Below are positions 1-8,798 of a stretch of DNA of 64,000 nucleotides, in pieces; positions within the stretch are counted from its first letter, which is position 1, and every line of letters begins with the position of its first letter. The stretch is from Phaeobacter sp. A36a-5a (lineage in GTDB: Bacteria > Pseudomonadota > Alphaproteobacteria > Rhodobacterales > Rhodobacteraceae): positions 434,001 through 498,000 of the forward strand of contig NZ_JBBLYU010000001.1 of NCBI RefSeq assembly GCF_037911135.1, read 5' to 3'. The translations under genes were made by a program, and so were the position numbers. The notes beneath the pieces are model-generated. The model did not search any database, was not told the DNA's origin, and saw only the letters and a program-made list of their open reading frames with translations.

Positions 1-583
1 GTCACAGTTCACCCACAACACGCCGATTGAAATCGCATGGACCGTTGTGCCGATCCTGATCCTGGTCTTCATCGGGTCCTTCTCGCTGCCGGAACTGTTC
101 CGCCAGCAGGAAATCCCCGAGGGTGACCTCACCATCAAGGTGACCGGCTACCAGTGGTACTGGGGCTATGAATATGTCGACCACGAGTTCGGCTTTGAAA
201 GCTTCATGCTGGCCAAGGAAGATCTGGCAGCCAACGGCTATGCCGAAGACGAGTATCTGCTGGCCACCGACACCGCCGTCGTTGTTCCCGTTGGCAAGAC
301 CGTCGTGATGCAGGTGACCGGCGCGGACGTGATCCACTCCTGGACCATACCGGCCTTTGGTGTGAAGCAGGATGCGGTTCCGGGTCGTCTGGCCGAACTG
401 TGGTTCAAGGCTGACAAGGAAGGCATCTACTTTGGTCAGTGCTCCGAACTCTGCGGCAAGGACCACGCCTATATGCCGATCACCGTGAAAGTGGTGAGCC
501 AGGAGGCCTATGACGCCTGGCTGGAAGGCGCGATCGAAGAATACGCCGGTCTGCCCCAGTCCTATCAGGTCGCCTCCAACTGA
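1..583 (+). CDS. ctaC: Cytochrome c oxidase subunit II, 3' part (5' end outside window)
   Basis: This is the C-terminal part of subunit II of the aa3-type cytochrome c oxidase, which takes electrons from cytochrome c through the CuA centre on the periplasmic side. The reading frame is open from base 2, so the N-terminus and first membrane helix lie upstream of the window. The CuA ligands are visible: the histidine in DVIHSW, then Cys-Glu-Cys-His-Met in [29 protein letters not shown] is a typical subunit II motif. ctaB follows after about 120 bp. The assignment is certain; only the start is missing. Confidence 0.97.
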   Translation, partial: SQFTHNTPIEIAWTVVPILILVFIGSFSLPELFRQQEIPEGDLTIKVTGYQWYWGYEYVDHEFGFESFMLAKEDLAANGYAEDEYLLATDTAVVVPVGKTVVMQVTGADVIHSWTIPAFGVKQDAVPGRLAELWFKADKEGIYFGQCSELCGKDHAYMPITVKVVSQEAYDAWLEGAIEEYAGLPQSYQVASN

Positions 584-594
584 GCGACACGACA

Positions 595-618
595 GGCGCT
601 TGCCTTCGGGCGGGCGCC
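595..618 (+). other. Stem-loop with TTCG tetraloop between ctaC and ctaB
   Basis: Ten base pairs (GGCGCTTGCC with GGCGGGCGCC, two G-T wobbles) close a TTCG loop, 11 bases after the ctaC stop. No T-run follows. It looks more like an mRNA-stabilising or partially attenuating hairpin than a full terminator, and could set the ctaC:ctaB expression ratio. The function is inferred. Confidence 0.35.
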
Positions 619-705
619 GCCTAGCTATCACGTGAAATCGGATCGGGCCGCGCCACGTCGCGCGCCCGCTTTGGCAAAGATTGTTCACGATCAAAAGAGA
701 GCACC

Positions 706-1647
706 ATGACTGACGCAAGCATCAACGCCAGCACCGTCCAGCAGGGGGACGCGGAGTTCGGGGATTATTTTGCCCTGCTCAAACCGCGTGTCATGTCTCT
801 GGTGGTGTTCACGGCGCTGGTGGGTCTGCTGGCCGCGCCGGTCGGGGTGCACCCTGTCATCGGTTTCAGCGCCATCCTGTTCATCGCCATCGGTGGCGGT
901 GCCTCCGGCGCGCTGAACATGTGGTGGGACGCCGATATCGACCAGGTGATGAAACGCACCAAGAGCCGCCCGATCCCCGCAGGCAAGGTCGAACCGGGCG
1001 AGGCACTGGCGTTGGGGCTGGCGCTGTCGGGCCTGTCGGTGATCATGCTGGCGCTGGCGACCAACGTGTTTGCCGGGGCGTTCCTCGCCTTCACCATCTT
1101 CTTCTATGTGGTGATCTACACCATGTGGCTGAAACGGGCGACGCCGCAGAATATCGTCATCGGCGGTGCCGCGGGGGCCTTCCCGCCGGTGATCGGCTGG
1201 ATTGCAGCGACCGGCAGCATGGCCGTTGAACCCTGGCTGATGTTTGCTCTGACCTTCATGTGGACACCGCCGCATTTCTGGGCGCTAGCGCTGTTCATGC
1301 GCTCGGATTATGACGATGCGGGCGTGCCGATGCTGACCGTGACCCATGGCCGCCGGTCGACCCGCAAACATATTCTGATCTACACCGCCCTGCTGGCCCT
1401 GCTGGCTGTTGGCACCGCCTTCTCCGGCGTTGGTGGCCCGATCTATCTGGTGGTGGCGCTGGTGCTGAACGCACTGTTCCTGCATGGCGCTTGGAAAATC
1501 TCGCGCCGCGATGAAGACGACAGCGAGGCCGACAACTTCAAGGTGGAGCGCAGTTTCTTCAAGCTGTCGCTGCTCTACCTGTTCCTGCATTTTGGCGCGA
1601 TCCTGGCCGAGGCGGTTCTGAAACCCTACGGATTGGGAGGCTGGTAA
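706..1647 (+). CDS. ctaB: Protoheme IX farnesyltransferase (heme O synthase)
   Basis: This integral membrane UbiA-family prenyltransferase of 313 aa transfers a farnesyl group to protoheme to make heme O, the precursor of heme A used by subunit I. The Asp-rich substrate motif is visible ([15 protein letters not shown], followed by SRPIPAGK), as is the second loop around [10 protein letters not shown]. Several hydrophobic helices fill the rest, and the length is normal. It lies between ctaC and the assembly genes coxF-like/ctaG, the usual alphaproteobacterial order. The stop is 1 base before the next start, so translation is probably coupled. Confidence 0.96.
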   Translation: MTDASINASTVQQGDAEFGDYFALLKPRVMSLVVFTALVGLLAAPVGVHPVIGFSAILFIAIGGGASGALNMWWDADIDQVMKRTKSRPIPAGKVEPGEALALGLALSGLSVIMLALATNVFAGAFLAFTIFFYVVIYTMWLKRATPQNIVIGGAAGAFPPVIGWIAATGSMAVEPWLMFALTFMWTPPHFWALALFMRSDYDDAGVPMLTVTHGRRSTRKHILIYTALLALLAVGTAFSGVGGPIYLVVALVLNALFLHGAWKISRRDEDDSEADNFKVERSFFKLSLLYLFLHFGAILAEAVLKPYGLGGW

Positions 1648-1648
1648 T

Positions 1649-1828
1649 ATGAGCCTGCGCAAAGAACATGAGCTGCACCAGAGACGTAAGGGACGCAATA
1701 TCGGTGTCGGCGTTCTGCTGGGGTCTTTTGTGGTGCTGGTGCTGGCGCTGACCATCGTCAAGGTCACATCGGCGGGGTTCAAATTCCCGAACGCCTCCGC
1801 CGCAGAGCAGAGTGAGGGGCAGGGCTGA
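1649..1828 (+). CDS. Small single-helix membrane protein, CoxF-like
   Basis: This 59-aa protein has a basic N-terminus ([17 protein letters not shown]), one hydrophobic segment at about residues 19-39, and a short polar tail. Its position between ctaB and ctaG, starting 1 base after the ctaB stop and overlapping the ctaG start by one base (TGATG), matches the small CoxF-type proteins found here in Rhodobacterales and Paracoccus. A role in oxidase assembly is inferred from position and topology; no catalytic motif is visible. Confidence 0.85.
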   Translation: MSLRKEHELHQRRKGRNIGVGVLLGSFVVLVLALTIVKVTSAGFKFPNASAAEQSEGQG

Positions 1829-2415
1829 TGGCATTGCAGGGACCACAGAAAACCGTCGTACAGCTGGTTGGTGTTGTTGTCCTGATGGGCGGCCTCGCCT
1901 GGGCATCGGTGCCGTTCTATGACTGGTTTTGCCGGGTGACCGGCTTTGGCGGTGTGACGGGCGTTGCCGAGAAGGGGTCGGATACCGTTCTGGATCAGAC
2001 CATCACCGTACGCTTTGACGCCTCCAAGGAACGCAACATGCCGTGGGAATTCACCCCGGTTGAGCGTGAGATGAAGATCAAGATCGGCGAGACAGGGCTG
2101 GCTTTCTACGAGGCCTACAACCCCACCGACCGCCCGGTCGCGGGTCAGGCATCCTATAATGTGACGCCTTATTCGGCTGGTGCCTTCTTTGAGAAAATTG
2201 CCTGCTTCTGCTTTGAGGAGCAGGTGTTGCAACCGGGGGAGCGGGTCGAAATGCCCGTGACCTTCTTTGTCGATCCCGAAATTGTCGAGGATCGTGACGG
2301 AAAATACGTGCATACGATCACGCTGTCGTACACATTCTATGAAATCGATCTGCCAGAAGGGTATGCCGCCCTTGAAACCGGTGATACAGCCGGGGCAGGC
2401 ACAAACACGAACTAG
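1828..2415 (+). CDS. ctaG: Cytochrome c oxidase assembly protein CtaG/Cox11
   Basis: This Cox11-family copper chaperone delivers copper to the CuB site of subunit I. It is 195 aa: an N-terminal membrane anchor (residues about 10-27) followed by a periplasmic beta-rich domain. The signature copper-binding CFCF motif is present (KIACFCFEEQ), with the conserved MPVTFFVDP stretch after it. Length and context between coxF-like and ctaE are typical. The start overlaps the preceding stop by one base, indicating coupled translation. Confidence 0.96.
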   Translation: MALQGPQKTVVQLVGVVVLMGGLAWASVPFYDWFCRVTGFGGVTGVAEKGSDTVLDQTITVRFDASKERNMPWEFTPVEREMKIKIGETGLAFYEAYNPTDRPVAGQASYNVTPYSAGAFFEKIACFCFEEQVLQPGERVEMPVTFFVDPEIVEDRDGKYVHTITLSYTFYEIDLPEGYAALETGDTAGAGTNTN

Positions 2416-2439
2416 GCCGCTTTGGTGAGGGACACTTAA

Positions 2440-3255
2440 ATGGCGCACGCTAAAAATCACGACTATCATATTCTTCCGCCGTCGATCTGGCCTCTGCTCA
2501 GCTCGCTTGGCACGTTCATCATGCTGTTCGGTGCGGTTCTGTGGATGCACGGGATCACCGCCTATGCGTTCTGGGGCGGCTTTGTCATGGTGGTCTACAG
2601 CGCCTATGCCTGGTGGGCAGAGGTTGTCGCCGAGGCGCGCCAGGGGGATCACACCCCAGTGGTGCGGATCGGCCTGCGCTATGGCTTCATCCTCTTTGTG
2701 ATGTCCGAAGTGATGTTCTTCTTCGCCTGGTTCTGGTCGTTCTTCAAACATGCGATCTACCCGATGGAGACCTATGTCGGCACCGCCTATGCAGCGCCCG
2801 AGATCTACCCGGTCGATGCTTTCCACCTGCCGCTGATCAACACGCTGGTGCTGCTGCTGTCGGGCTGTGCGGTGACCTGGGCGCACCACGCGCTGGTTCA
2901 CAACAACGACCGCAAGGCGCTGATCCAGGGTCTGGCCATCGGCATCGTTCTGGGCATCTTCTTCACCTTCCTGCAGGGCTATGAATATGCCCACCTGCTG
3001 CACGAAGGCTGGCAGTTCGGCGGCGATGAGTTCTACTCGAACTTCTTCATGGCGACCGGTTTCCACGGTTTCCACGTGATCATCGGCACCATCTTCCTGA
3101 CCGTCTGCCTCATCCGCGCGATGAAGGGGGATTTCACCCCCGAGCAGCACGTGGGTTTTGAAGCCGCCGCCTGGTACTGGCACTTCGTTGACGTGGTCTG
3201 GCTGTTCCTCTTCGTGGCGGTCTACGTCTGGGGCACCGCCGGTCTCGCCCACTAA
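2440..3255 (+). CDS. ctaE: Cytochrome c oxidase subunit III
   Basis: Subunit III is a 271-aa polytopic membrane protein of the aa3 oxidase that stabilises the active site and supports proton uptake. The sequence shows the expected helices and family motifs, including [15 protein letters not shown] and the ending [16 protein letters not shown]. It is the last oxidase structural gene of this cluster; subunit I (ctaD) is about 42 kb away on the other strand. A strong hairpin follows 70 bases after the stop. Confidence 0.97.
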   Translation: MAHAKNHDYHILPPSIWPLLSSLGTFIMLFGAVLWMHGITAYAFWGGFVMVVYSAYAWWAEVVAEARQGDHTPVVRIGLRYGFILFVMSEVMFFFAWFWSFFKHAIYPMETYVGTAYAAPEIYPVDAFHLPLINTLVLLLSGCAVTWAHHALVHNNDRKALIQGLAIGIVLGIFFTFLQGYEYAHLLHEGWQFGGDEFYSNFFMATGFHGFHVIIGTIFLTVCLIRAMKGDFTPEQHVGFEAAAWYWHFVDVVWLFLFVAVYVWGTAGLAH

Positions 3256-3325
3256 GGGCATCGCCCGAATTGTAACGGGTACAGGTTTAAGGTTTCGAAT
3301 CCCGACCTGACCCCGTAAGACATGC

Positions 3326-3357
3326 AGCGCGCGGAGCCATGCTCCGCGCGCTTTCTC
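3326..3357 (+). terminator. Strong stem-loop downstream of ctaE
   Basis: A perfect 12-bp stem (AGCGCGCGGAGC and its complement) closes a CAT loop and is followed by TTTCT. It lies after ctaE and before surf1, so it probably terminates the oxidase transcript or lowers read-through into surf1-thrC. The weak T-run leaves room for partial read-through. Confidence 0.6.
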
Positions 3358-3375
3358 ATTCGCAAGGACGGCGCG

Positions 3376-4050
3376 ATGCGACGGTTGATCTTTCTCTCCC
3401 TTGTTGGCGGTCTGGGCCTCATGGCGCTGCTGTCGCTGGGGATCTGGCAGATCCAGAGACTGGAGTGGAAAGAAGACCTGCTTCAGACCATCGAGGCGCG
3501 CATCGCCGCTGCGCCGACGGCGCTGCCGCTGACCCCGACCGAGGAAGACGACCGTTACCGTGCCGTCATAGTCCGCGGTCGGATCGAGCCGGGCGAACTT
3601 CATGTCTTCTGGGTGACCAAGGCGGCAGAGACCGGCTATCGCATCATCGCCCCTCTGGTGACGGAGGAGGGCCGCCGCCTGCTTCTGGACCGCGGGTTCA
3701 TTGCCTCCGCCGCCAAGGAGCGCGCGCGCGCGTTTGGTCCGGTCACGGTTACCGGCAACCTGCTGTGGCCGGATGAAGCCGACTGGACCACACCGGCCCC
3801 CGAAGTTGACACCAATATCCTCTATGCCCGCGATCTGGCCTATATGGCAGAGCGGCTCGACACTGAACCGGTGCTGATTGTGGCCCGCAGCGTCGCCCCA
3901 GATGCAGCGGTGACACCACAGCCGGTGACCACGGCGGGCATTCAGAACAATCACTTGCAATACGCGATCACCTGGTTTTCGCTGGCCCTTATCTGGGCCG
4001 CGATGACCACTTATTTCCTGTGGCGCTCGCGCCCCAAATCCGAAGGCTGA
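3376..4050 (+). CDS. SURF1 family oxidase assembly protein
   Basis: SURF1 proteins bind heme A and help insert it into cytochrome c oxidase subunit I. This one is 224 aa with a membrane helix at each end (LIFLSLVGGLGLMALLSLG near the start, AITWFSLALIWAAMTTYF near the end) and a periplasmic domain between. IWQIQRLEWK and LLLDRGFI are family motifs. I start it at the ATG after AAGGACGG; an in-frame ATG at 3322 would place the terminator stem inside the gene and is unlikely. thrC begins 4 bases later. Confidence 0.93.
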   Translation: MRRLIFLSLVGGLGLMALLSLGIWQIQRLEWKEDLLQTIEARIAAAPTALPLTPTEEDDRYRAVIVRGRIEPGELHVFWVTKAAETGYRIIAPLVTEEGRRLLLDRGFIASAAKERARAFGPVTVTGNLLWPDEADWTTPAPEVDTNILYARDLAYMAERLDTEPVLIVARSVAPDAAVTPQPVTTAGIQNNHLQYAITWFSLALIWAAMTTYFLWRSRPKSEG

Positions 4051-4054
4051 AGCG

Positions 4055-5443
4055 ATGAAATATATCTCGACCCGGGGCCAGGCGCCCGAGCTGACCTTTG
4101 AAGATGCCATGCTGACCGGGCTTGCCCGTGACGGCGGTCTTTACGTGCCGACGGAAATCCCGACCATGTCGAAGGATGAGATCGCGGCCCTTGCCGGTCT
4201 CTCCTACGAGGAGGTCGCCTTTCGCGTGATGCGCCCCTTCCTTGGGGATTGCTTCACGGATGAGGAATTCCGCGGCATCATCGCCCGCGCCTATGACGGC
4301 TTTGGCCACGCCGCCCGCGCGCCGCTGGTGCAGCTGGCGCCGAACCATTTCCTGCTGGAGCTGTTTCACGGCCCGACGCTGGCGTTCAAGGATTTCGCGA
4401 TGCAGCTGATCGGCCAGCTGTTTGAAACCGCCCTGAAACGGCGCGGCGACAGCGTGACCATCGTCGGCGCCACCTCCGGCGATACCGGATCGGCGGCGAT
4501 CCAGGCCTTTGGTGGCTTGGAGGCGGTCAATGTCTTTATCCTCTATCCGCATGGCCGGGTGTCCGAGGTGCAGCGCCGCCAGATGACCACGCCCACCGAT
4601 TCCAATGTGCATGCGCTTGCCGTGGATGGTGACTTCGACGATTGCCAGGCCGCGCTGAAGGATATGTTCAACGACTTCGACTTCCGCGATGAGGTGAAAC
4701 TGGCCGGCGTGAACTCGATCAACTTTGCCCGCGTGCTGGCACAGGTGGTCTATTACTTCACCTCCGCCGTGTCGCTGGGCGCGCCGGAGCGCAAGATCAG
4801 CTTCACCGTGCCGACCGGCAATTTCGGCGACATCTTTGCAGGTTTCATCGCCAAGCAGATGGGCCTGCCCATCGACAAGCTGGTGGTCGCCACCAACCAG
4901 AACGATATCCTGCATCGCTGCCTGAGCGGGCAGGGCTACCACAAGGGCGAAACCATTCCGTCGATCTCCCCGTCGATGGACATCCAGGTCTCGTCTAACT
5001 TTGAACGCGCGCTGTTCTATGCCTACGGGCAAGATGGCGCGGCAGTGGCTCAGCTGATGGAGGAGCTGAAGACAGGCGGTTTCGAGGTGAGCAAGGGCGC
5101 CATGCAGGCCCTGCAGGAGCATTACGTGTCCGGTCGCTGCTCGGAGGAGGAAACCTCCGCCACCATCAAATCCGAACGCGCCGCCTCGGGTGAGCTGCTC
5201 TGCCCGCATAGCGCCATCGGCGTGAAAGTCGCCAATGAACAGCGTGACACATCGGTCCCGATGGTGACTCTGGCCACCGCCCATCCGGCGAAATTCCCGG
5301 CTGCGGTCGAGGCTGCCAGCGGCGTTCATCCGCCTCTTCCCCCGCGCATGGCAGATCTGTATGACAGATCGGAGCGGGTGACGCGGATCGCCAATGATCT
5401 GACCACTCTTGAGACACATATCAGAAAGCACATCGCGAATTGA
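4055..5443 (+). CDS. thrC: Threonine synthase
   Basis: Threonine synthase is a PLP enzyme converting O-phosphohomoserine to threonine and phosphate. The 462-aa protein begins with the family signature MKYISTRGQAPELTFEDAML, has the PLP lysine in HGPTLAFKDFAMQ, and the phosphate-binding ATSGDTGSAA loop. It is the proteobacterial/yeast-type form. It starts 4 bases after surf1 and its stop overlaps the next start (TTGA), so surf1-thrC-M16 peptidase are probably co-transcribed. Confidence 0.97.
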   Translation: MKYISTRGQAPELTFEDAMLTGLARDGGLYVPTEIPTMSKDEIAALAGLSYEEVAFRVMRPFLGDCFTDEEFRGIIARAYDGFGHAARAPLVQLAPNHFLLELFHGPTLAFKDFAMQLIGQLFETALKRRGDSVTIVGATSGDTGSAAIQAFGGLEAVNVFILYPHGRVSEVQRRQMTTPTDSNVHALAVDGDFDDCQAALKDMFNDFDFRDEVKLAGVNSINFARVLAQVVYYFTSAVSLGAPERKISFTVPTGNFGDIFAGFIAKQMGLPIDKLVVATNQNDILHRCLSGQGYHKGETIPSISPSMDIQVSSNFERALFYAYGQDGAAVAQLMEELKTGGFEVSKGAMQALQEHYVSGRCSEEETSATIKSERAASGELLCPHSAIGVKVANEQRDTSVPMVTLATAHPAKFPAAVEAASGVHPPLPPRMADLYDRSERVTRIANDLTTLETHIRKHIAN

Positions 5444-6702
5444 CAGTTCAACAGCACCAACTCGCCAACGGGTTCAGGATCGTCACCGAAACCATGCCGG
5501 GGCTGCAATCTGCCGCCATCGGCATCTGGGTGACCGCAGGCGGGCGGAACGAGCGGATCGAGCAGAACGGCATCGCTCATTTTCTTGAGCATATGGCGTT
5601 CAAAGGCACCAAGCGGCGCAGCGCGCTGGAGATTGCCGAGGCGATCGAGGATGTTGGCGGCTATATCAACGCCTACACCAGCCGCGAAGTGACCGCCTAT
5701 TACGCCCGCGTGTTGCAGGAGGATGTACCTCTGGCGCTGGATGTCGTGGCCGACATCGTTCTGAAACCGGTGTTCGACCCGCGCGAGATCGAGATTGAGC
5801 GTGGCGTGATCCTACAGGAAATCGGTCAGGCGCTGGATACGCCCGATGATGTGATTTTCGACTGGCTTCAGGAAGAAAGCTATCACGATCAGCCCATTGG
5901 CCGCACCATCCTTGGCCCCGCCGAACGGGTGCGGGCCTTTGGCCGCGAAGATCTGGAACGCTTTGTCTCGGAACATTATGGCCCCGGCCAGATGATCCTT
6001 GCCGCCTCCGGTGCGGTGGATCACGATGCTATTGTCAAACTGGCCGAAGAGCTGTTTGGCAAAATGCCCCCCAAGACGTTGATTATGCCCGCAGCGGCCA
6101 GCTTCACGGGCGGTGAGGCGCGCCATGAAAAGGCGCTGGAACAGGCCCATATCGCACTGGCGTTTGAGGGGCCGGGCTACCGCGACGATGCGATCTATAC
6201 CGCGCAGATCTACTCCAGCGCACTGGGGGGCGGCATGTCGAGCCGCCTGTTCCAGGAGGTGCGTGAAAAACGCGGGCTGTGCTACACCATCTTTGCCCAG
6301 ACCGGCGCCTATGCCGATACCGGCACGCTCACGCTATATGCAGGCACCTCCGGCGATCAGCTGGATGAATTGGCTGGCATCACCATCGATGAGATGAAGC
6401 GCGCCGCCAGTGATATGAGCGACGCCGAGGTGGACCGGGCTCGGGCGCAGATGAAGGCGGGGATGTTGATGGGGCTGGAAAGCCCCACCAACCGCGCCGA
6501 ACGGTTGGCACGGCTGGTGCAGATCTGGGACAAGGTGCCGCCGCTTGAGGAGACCGTGGCGCGGATCGACGCGGTGACCACTGCCGATGTGCGCGCCATG
6601 GCCGAAGAGATGGCCCACCGGGCCTCGATGGCTTTGGCGCTCTATGGTCCGGTGGGCGATGCCGCCCCGCTGGCCGCTCTGCAGGAGAGGCGCGCGGCCT
6701 GA
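5440..6702 (+). CDS. M16 family zinc metallopeptidase, mitochondrial-processing-peptidase-like
   Basis: This 420-aa protein is an M16B peptidase related to the mitochondrial processing peptidase beta subunit and is common downstream of thrC in alphaproteobacteria. The inverted zinc motif HFLEH (H47, E50, H51) is intact, and the third ligand glutamate is in RGVILQEIGQ. The C-terminal half carries the GGGMSSRLFQEVREKRGLCY substrate-binding signature. The start is TTG overlapping the thrC stop. The physiological substrate is not known from sequence. Confidence 0.93.
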   Translation: MTVQQHQLANGFRIVTETMPGLQSAAIGIWVTAGGRNERIEQNGIAHFLEHMAFKGTKRRSALEIAEAIEDVGGYINAYTSREVTAYYARVLQEDVPLALDVVADIVLKPVFDPREIEIERGVILQEIGQALDTPDDVIFDWLQEESYHDQPIGRTILGPAERVRAFGREDLERFVSEHYGPGQMILAASGAVDHDAIVKLAEELFGKMPPKTLIMPAAASFTGGEARHEKALEQAHIALAFEGPGYRDDAIYTAQIYSSALGGGMSSRLFQEVREKRGLCYTIFAQTGAYADTGTLTLYAGTSGDQLDELAGITIDEMKRAASDMSDAEVDRARAQMKAGMLMGLESPTNRAERLARLVQIWDKVPPLEETVARIDAVTTADVRAMAEEMAHRASMALALYGPVGDAAPLAALQERRAA

Positions 6703-7292
6703 TGTTGCTGACCGGACGCAAGGTGCGTATCGAGACCGAACGCCTGACTCTCAGGCCGCCGGTTCATGCGGATTTTCGCGACTGGGCGGCGCTGCGCCAG
6801 CACAGCCAGGGCTATCTCACCCCGTGGGAACCGAGCTGGGCGGCGGATCACCTGAGCCGCAAGAGCTTCACCAATCGGGTCTATTGGGCGCGCCGGGCGG
6901 TCAGCTCCGGTTCGGCGCTGCCGCTGTTCCTGATCCGGCGCAGCGATCAGCTGCTGATCGGGGCAATCACCCTCGACAATATCCGTCGTGGGCCTGCGCA
7001 GGCGGGCACATTGGGGTATTGGACCGGTCAGCCCTTTGCCCGCCACGGCTATATGCGTGAGGCGATCGGGGCCGTGGTGCATCACGCCTTTACCAAGCTG
7101 GACCTCAGCCGGATCGAGGCGGCCTGTCTGCCGGAAAACGCCGCCTCGCGCGGGCTGTTGGAGAGTGCGGGCTTCAAATATGAAGGTGTGGCGCAATCCT
7201 ATCTGCAAATCAACGGGCGCTGGCGTACCCACGTTCTATATGCTTCCCTGCGCCATGACCGGCGCGGACGCACGCAGGTCGGCCAGGCCTGA
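6702..7292 (+). CDS. GNAT N-acetyltransferase, RimJ/RimL type
   Basis: A 196-aa GCN5-related acetyltransferase of the RimJ/RimL group, which acetylate protein N-termini or small molecules using acetyl-CoA. Visible features are ETERLTLRPP at the N-terminus, the acetyl-CoA-binding region around GYWTGQPFARHGYMREAI, and the ENAASRGLLESAGFKYEG motif. The start overlaps the preceding peptidase stop by one base, making it the likely last gene of the surf1-thrC unit. The acceptor substrate cannot be told. Confidence 0.9.
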   Translation: MLLTGRKVRIETERLTLRPPVHADFRDWAALRQHSQGYLTPWEPSWAADHLSRKSFTNRVYWARRAVSSGSALPLFLIRRSDQLLIGAITLDNIRRGPAQAGTLGYWTGQPFARHGYMREAIGAVVHHAFTKLDLSRIEAACLPENAASRGLLESAGFKYEGVAQSYLQINGRWRTHVLYASLRHDRRGRTQVGQA

Positions 7293-7355
7293 GGCCGCGG
7301 CGCGCGCGGTCAACGCGAGGGCCGACCCCACAGCACGGCATTAGGAGAGATGCGT

Positions 7356-8780
7356 ATGACCCTGAACCCTGCGGACACCGGTTTTGTCGACCATCTGCGC
7401 GCGGTGCTGCCTGCCGATACCCTGCGCCCGGCTGAACCGCGTTATCTGGAAGAGCCGCGTGGCCGCTATCACGGGCAGGCGGGGGTCATCGCCCTGCCGC
7501 GCAGCACCGACGAGGTCGCGACGGTTCTGCGCGCGGCCCATGCAGCCCATGTGCCGGTGGTGCCCTATGGCGGCGGCACCGGACTGGTCGGCGGTCAGAT
7601 CATGGGTGCCGGGGGGCCGGCGCCGCTGGTGATTTCGCTGGAACGGATGACCGCCCTGCGCGGAGTTTACCCGCAGGAGAACGTTATCGCGGTTGAGGCG
7701 GGCATGATCTTGGCCGACGTGCAACGCGCCGCCACCGAAGCGGGCCGACTGTTCCCGCTGTCACTCGCCGCCGAGGGCACCGCCCGCATCGGCGGCACCC
7801 TTTCGACCAATGCCGGCGGCGTCAATGTTCTGCGCTACGGCAATGCCCGCGATCTCTGTCTGGGACTGGAAGCCGTGCTGCCAACCGGCGAGATCTGGCA
7901 GGGCCTCAGCCGCCTGCGCAAGGACAACACCGGTTATGATCTGCGCAACCTGCTGATCGGGGCCGAGGGCACGCTGGGCATTATCACGGCAGCGTCGCTG
8001 AAACTCTCCGCGATTCCGGCCGAACAGGGCACCGCGATGCTGACAGTGGCCTCGCCCGCGGCGGCGATTGATCTGCTGGCGATGGCGCGGGACCAGCTGG
8101 GCGAGACGATCAGCGCCTTCGAACTGATCCACCGGCAGGGGCTTGAGTTCCTGCGCGAAACCCTGCCAGATCTGCGGCTGCCCTTCAGCGACCTGCCGGA
8201 CTGGTGCGTGCTGATTGATCTTGGACTGCCGCAGGGCAGCGCCCCGCAGGATGCCTTGGCGCAGCTGTTTGAGACGGCGCTGGCAGCGGGGCTGAGCAGC
8301 GATGGCGTCATCGCCCAGTCTGAGGCGCAGCGGCAGGCGCTATGGTCGGTGCGCGAACATATCCCGGAAGGCAACCGCCGCATCGGCTCGGTCTCCAGCC
8401 ATGATATCTCGATCCCGATTTCGCGCATCCCCGATTTCATTGTCGAAGGTGGCAAGCGTCTGGCGGCTCTGGGAGATATGCGGATCAATTGCTTTGGCCA
8501 TCTGGGCGACGGCAATCTGCATTACAATGTCTTTCCGGCGCAGGGGCGGGACCGCAGCGCCTATGAGCATCTGCGCGATGAGGTGAAACGCTGCGTCCAT
8601 GATCTGACCCATGACTACGGCGGCTCGGTCAGCGCCGAACATGGCATCGGGCGGCTGAAGGTCGCCGATCTGGCGCGATATGGCGATCCGGTCAAACTGG
8701 CGGCAATGCGGGCGATCAAACAGGCGCTTGATCCGCATGGCATCATGAACCCCGGCGCGGTGGTGCCACTGGCAGACTAG
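7356..8780 (+). CDS. FAD-binding oxidase, GlcD / D-2-hydroxyacid dehydrogenase type
   Basis: This cytosolic flavoenzyme of the FAD-linked oxidase C family oxidises a D-2-hydroxy acid such as D-lactate, glycolate or D-2-hydroxyglutarate. The VAO-type FAD domain is at residues about 40-220 (VPYGGGTGLVGG, then GAEGTLGIITAASLKL). The C-terminal domain has HLGDGNLHYNV and SAEHGIGRLK. I chose the ATG eight bases after AGGAG; the ATG at 7350 is only two bases from it. No glcE/glcF neighbours are present, so it is a stand-alone enzyme and the substrate is open. Confidence 0.88.
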   Translation: MTLNPADTGFVDHLRAVLPADTLRPAEPRYLEEPRGRYHGQAGVIALPRSTDEVATVLRAAHAAHVPVVPYGGGTGLVGGQIMGAGGPAPLVISLERMTALRGVYPQENVIAVEAGMILADVQRAATEAGRLFPLSLAAEGTARIGGTLSTNAGGVNVLRYGNARDLCLGLEAVLPTGEIWQGLSRLRKDNTGYDLRNLLIGAEGTLGIITAASLKLSAIPAEQGTAMLTVASPAAAIDLLAMARDQLGETISAFELIHRQGLEFLRETLPDLRLPFSDLPDWCVLIDLGLPQGSAPQDALAQLFETALAAGLSSDGVIAQSEAQRQALWSVREHIPEGNRRIGSVSSHDISIPISRIPDFIVEGGKRLAALGDMRINCFGHLGDGNLHYNVFPAQGRDRSAYEHLRDEVKRCVHDLTHDYGGSVSAEHGIGRLKVADLARYGDPVKLAAMRAIKQALDPHGIMNPGAVVPLAD

Positions 8781-8798
8781 GCAGTGGTGGTACCGTCG

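Noticed and set aside
3270-3315. tRNA T-arm-like sequence (GGTTTCGAATCCCGACC) after ctaE
   Set aside because: No matching acceptor stem, anticodon arm or D-arm could be drawn around it, so it is not a tRNA; a remnant is possible but not supported.
1285-4110. 941-codon minus-strand frame opposite ctaB-surf1
   Set aside because: Antisense of four well-supported oxidase genes; His/Gln/Arg-rich composition typical of shadow frames in high-GC DNA.
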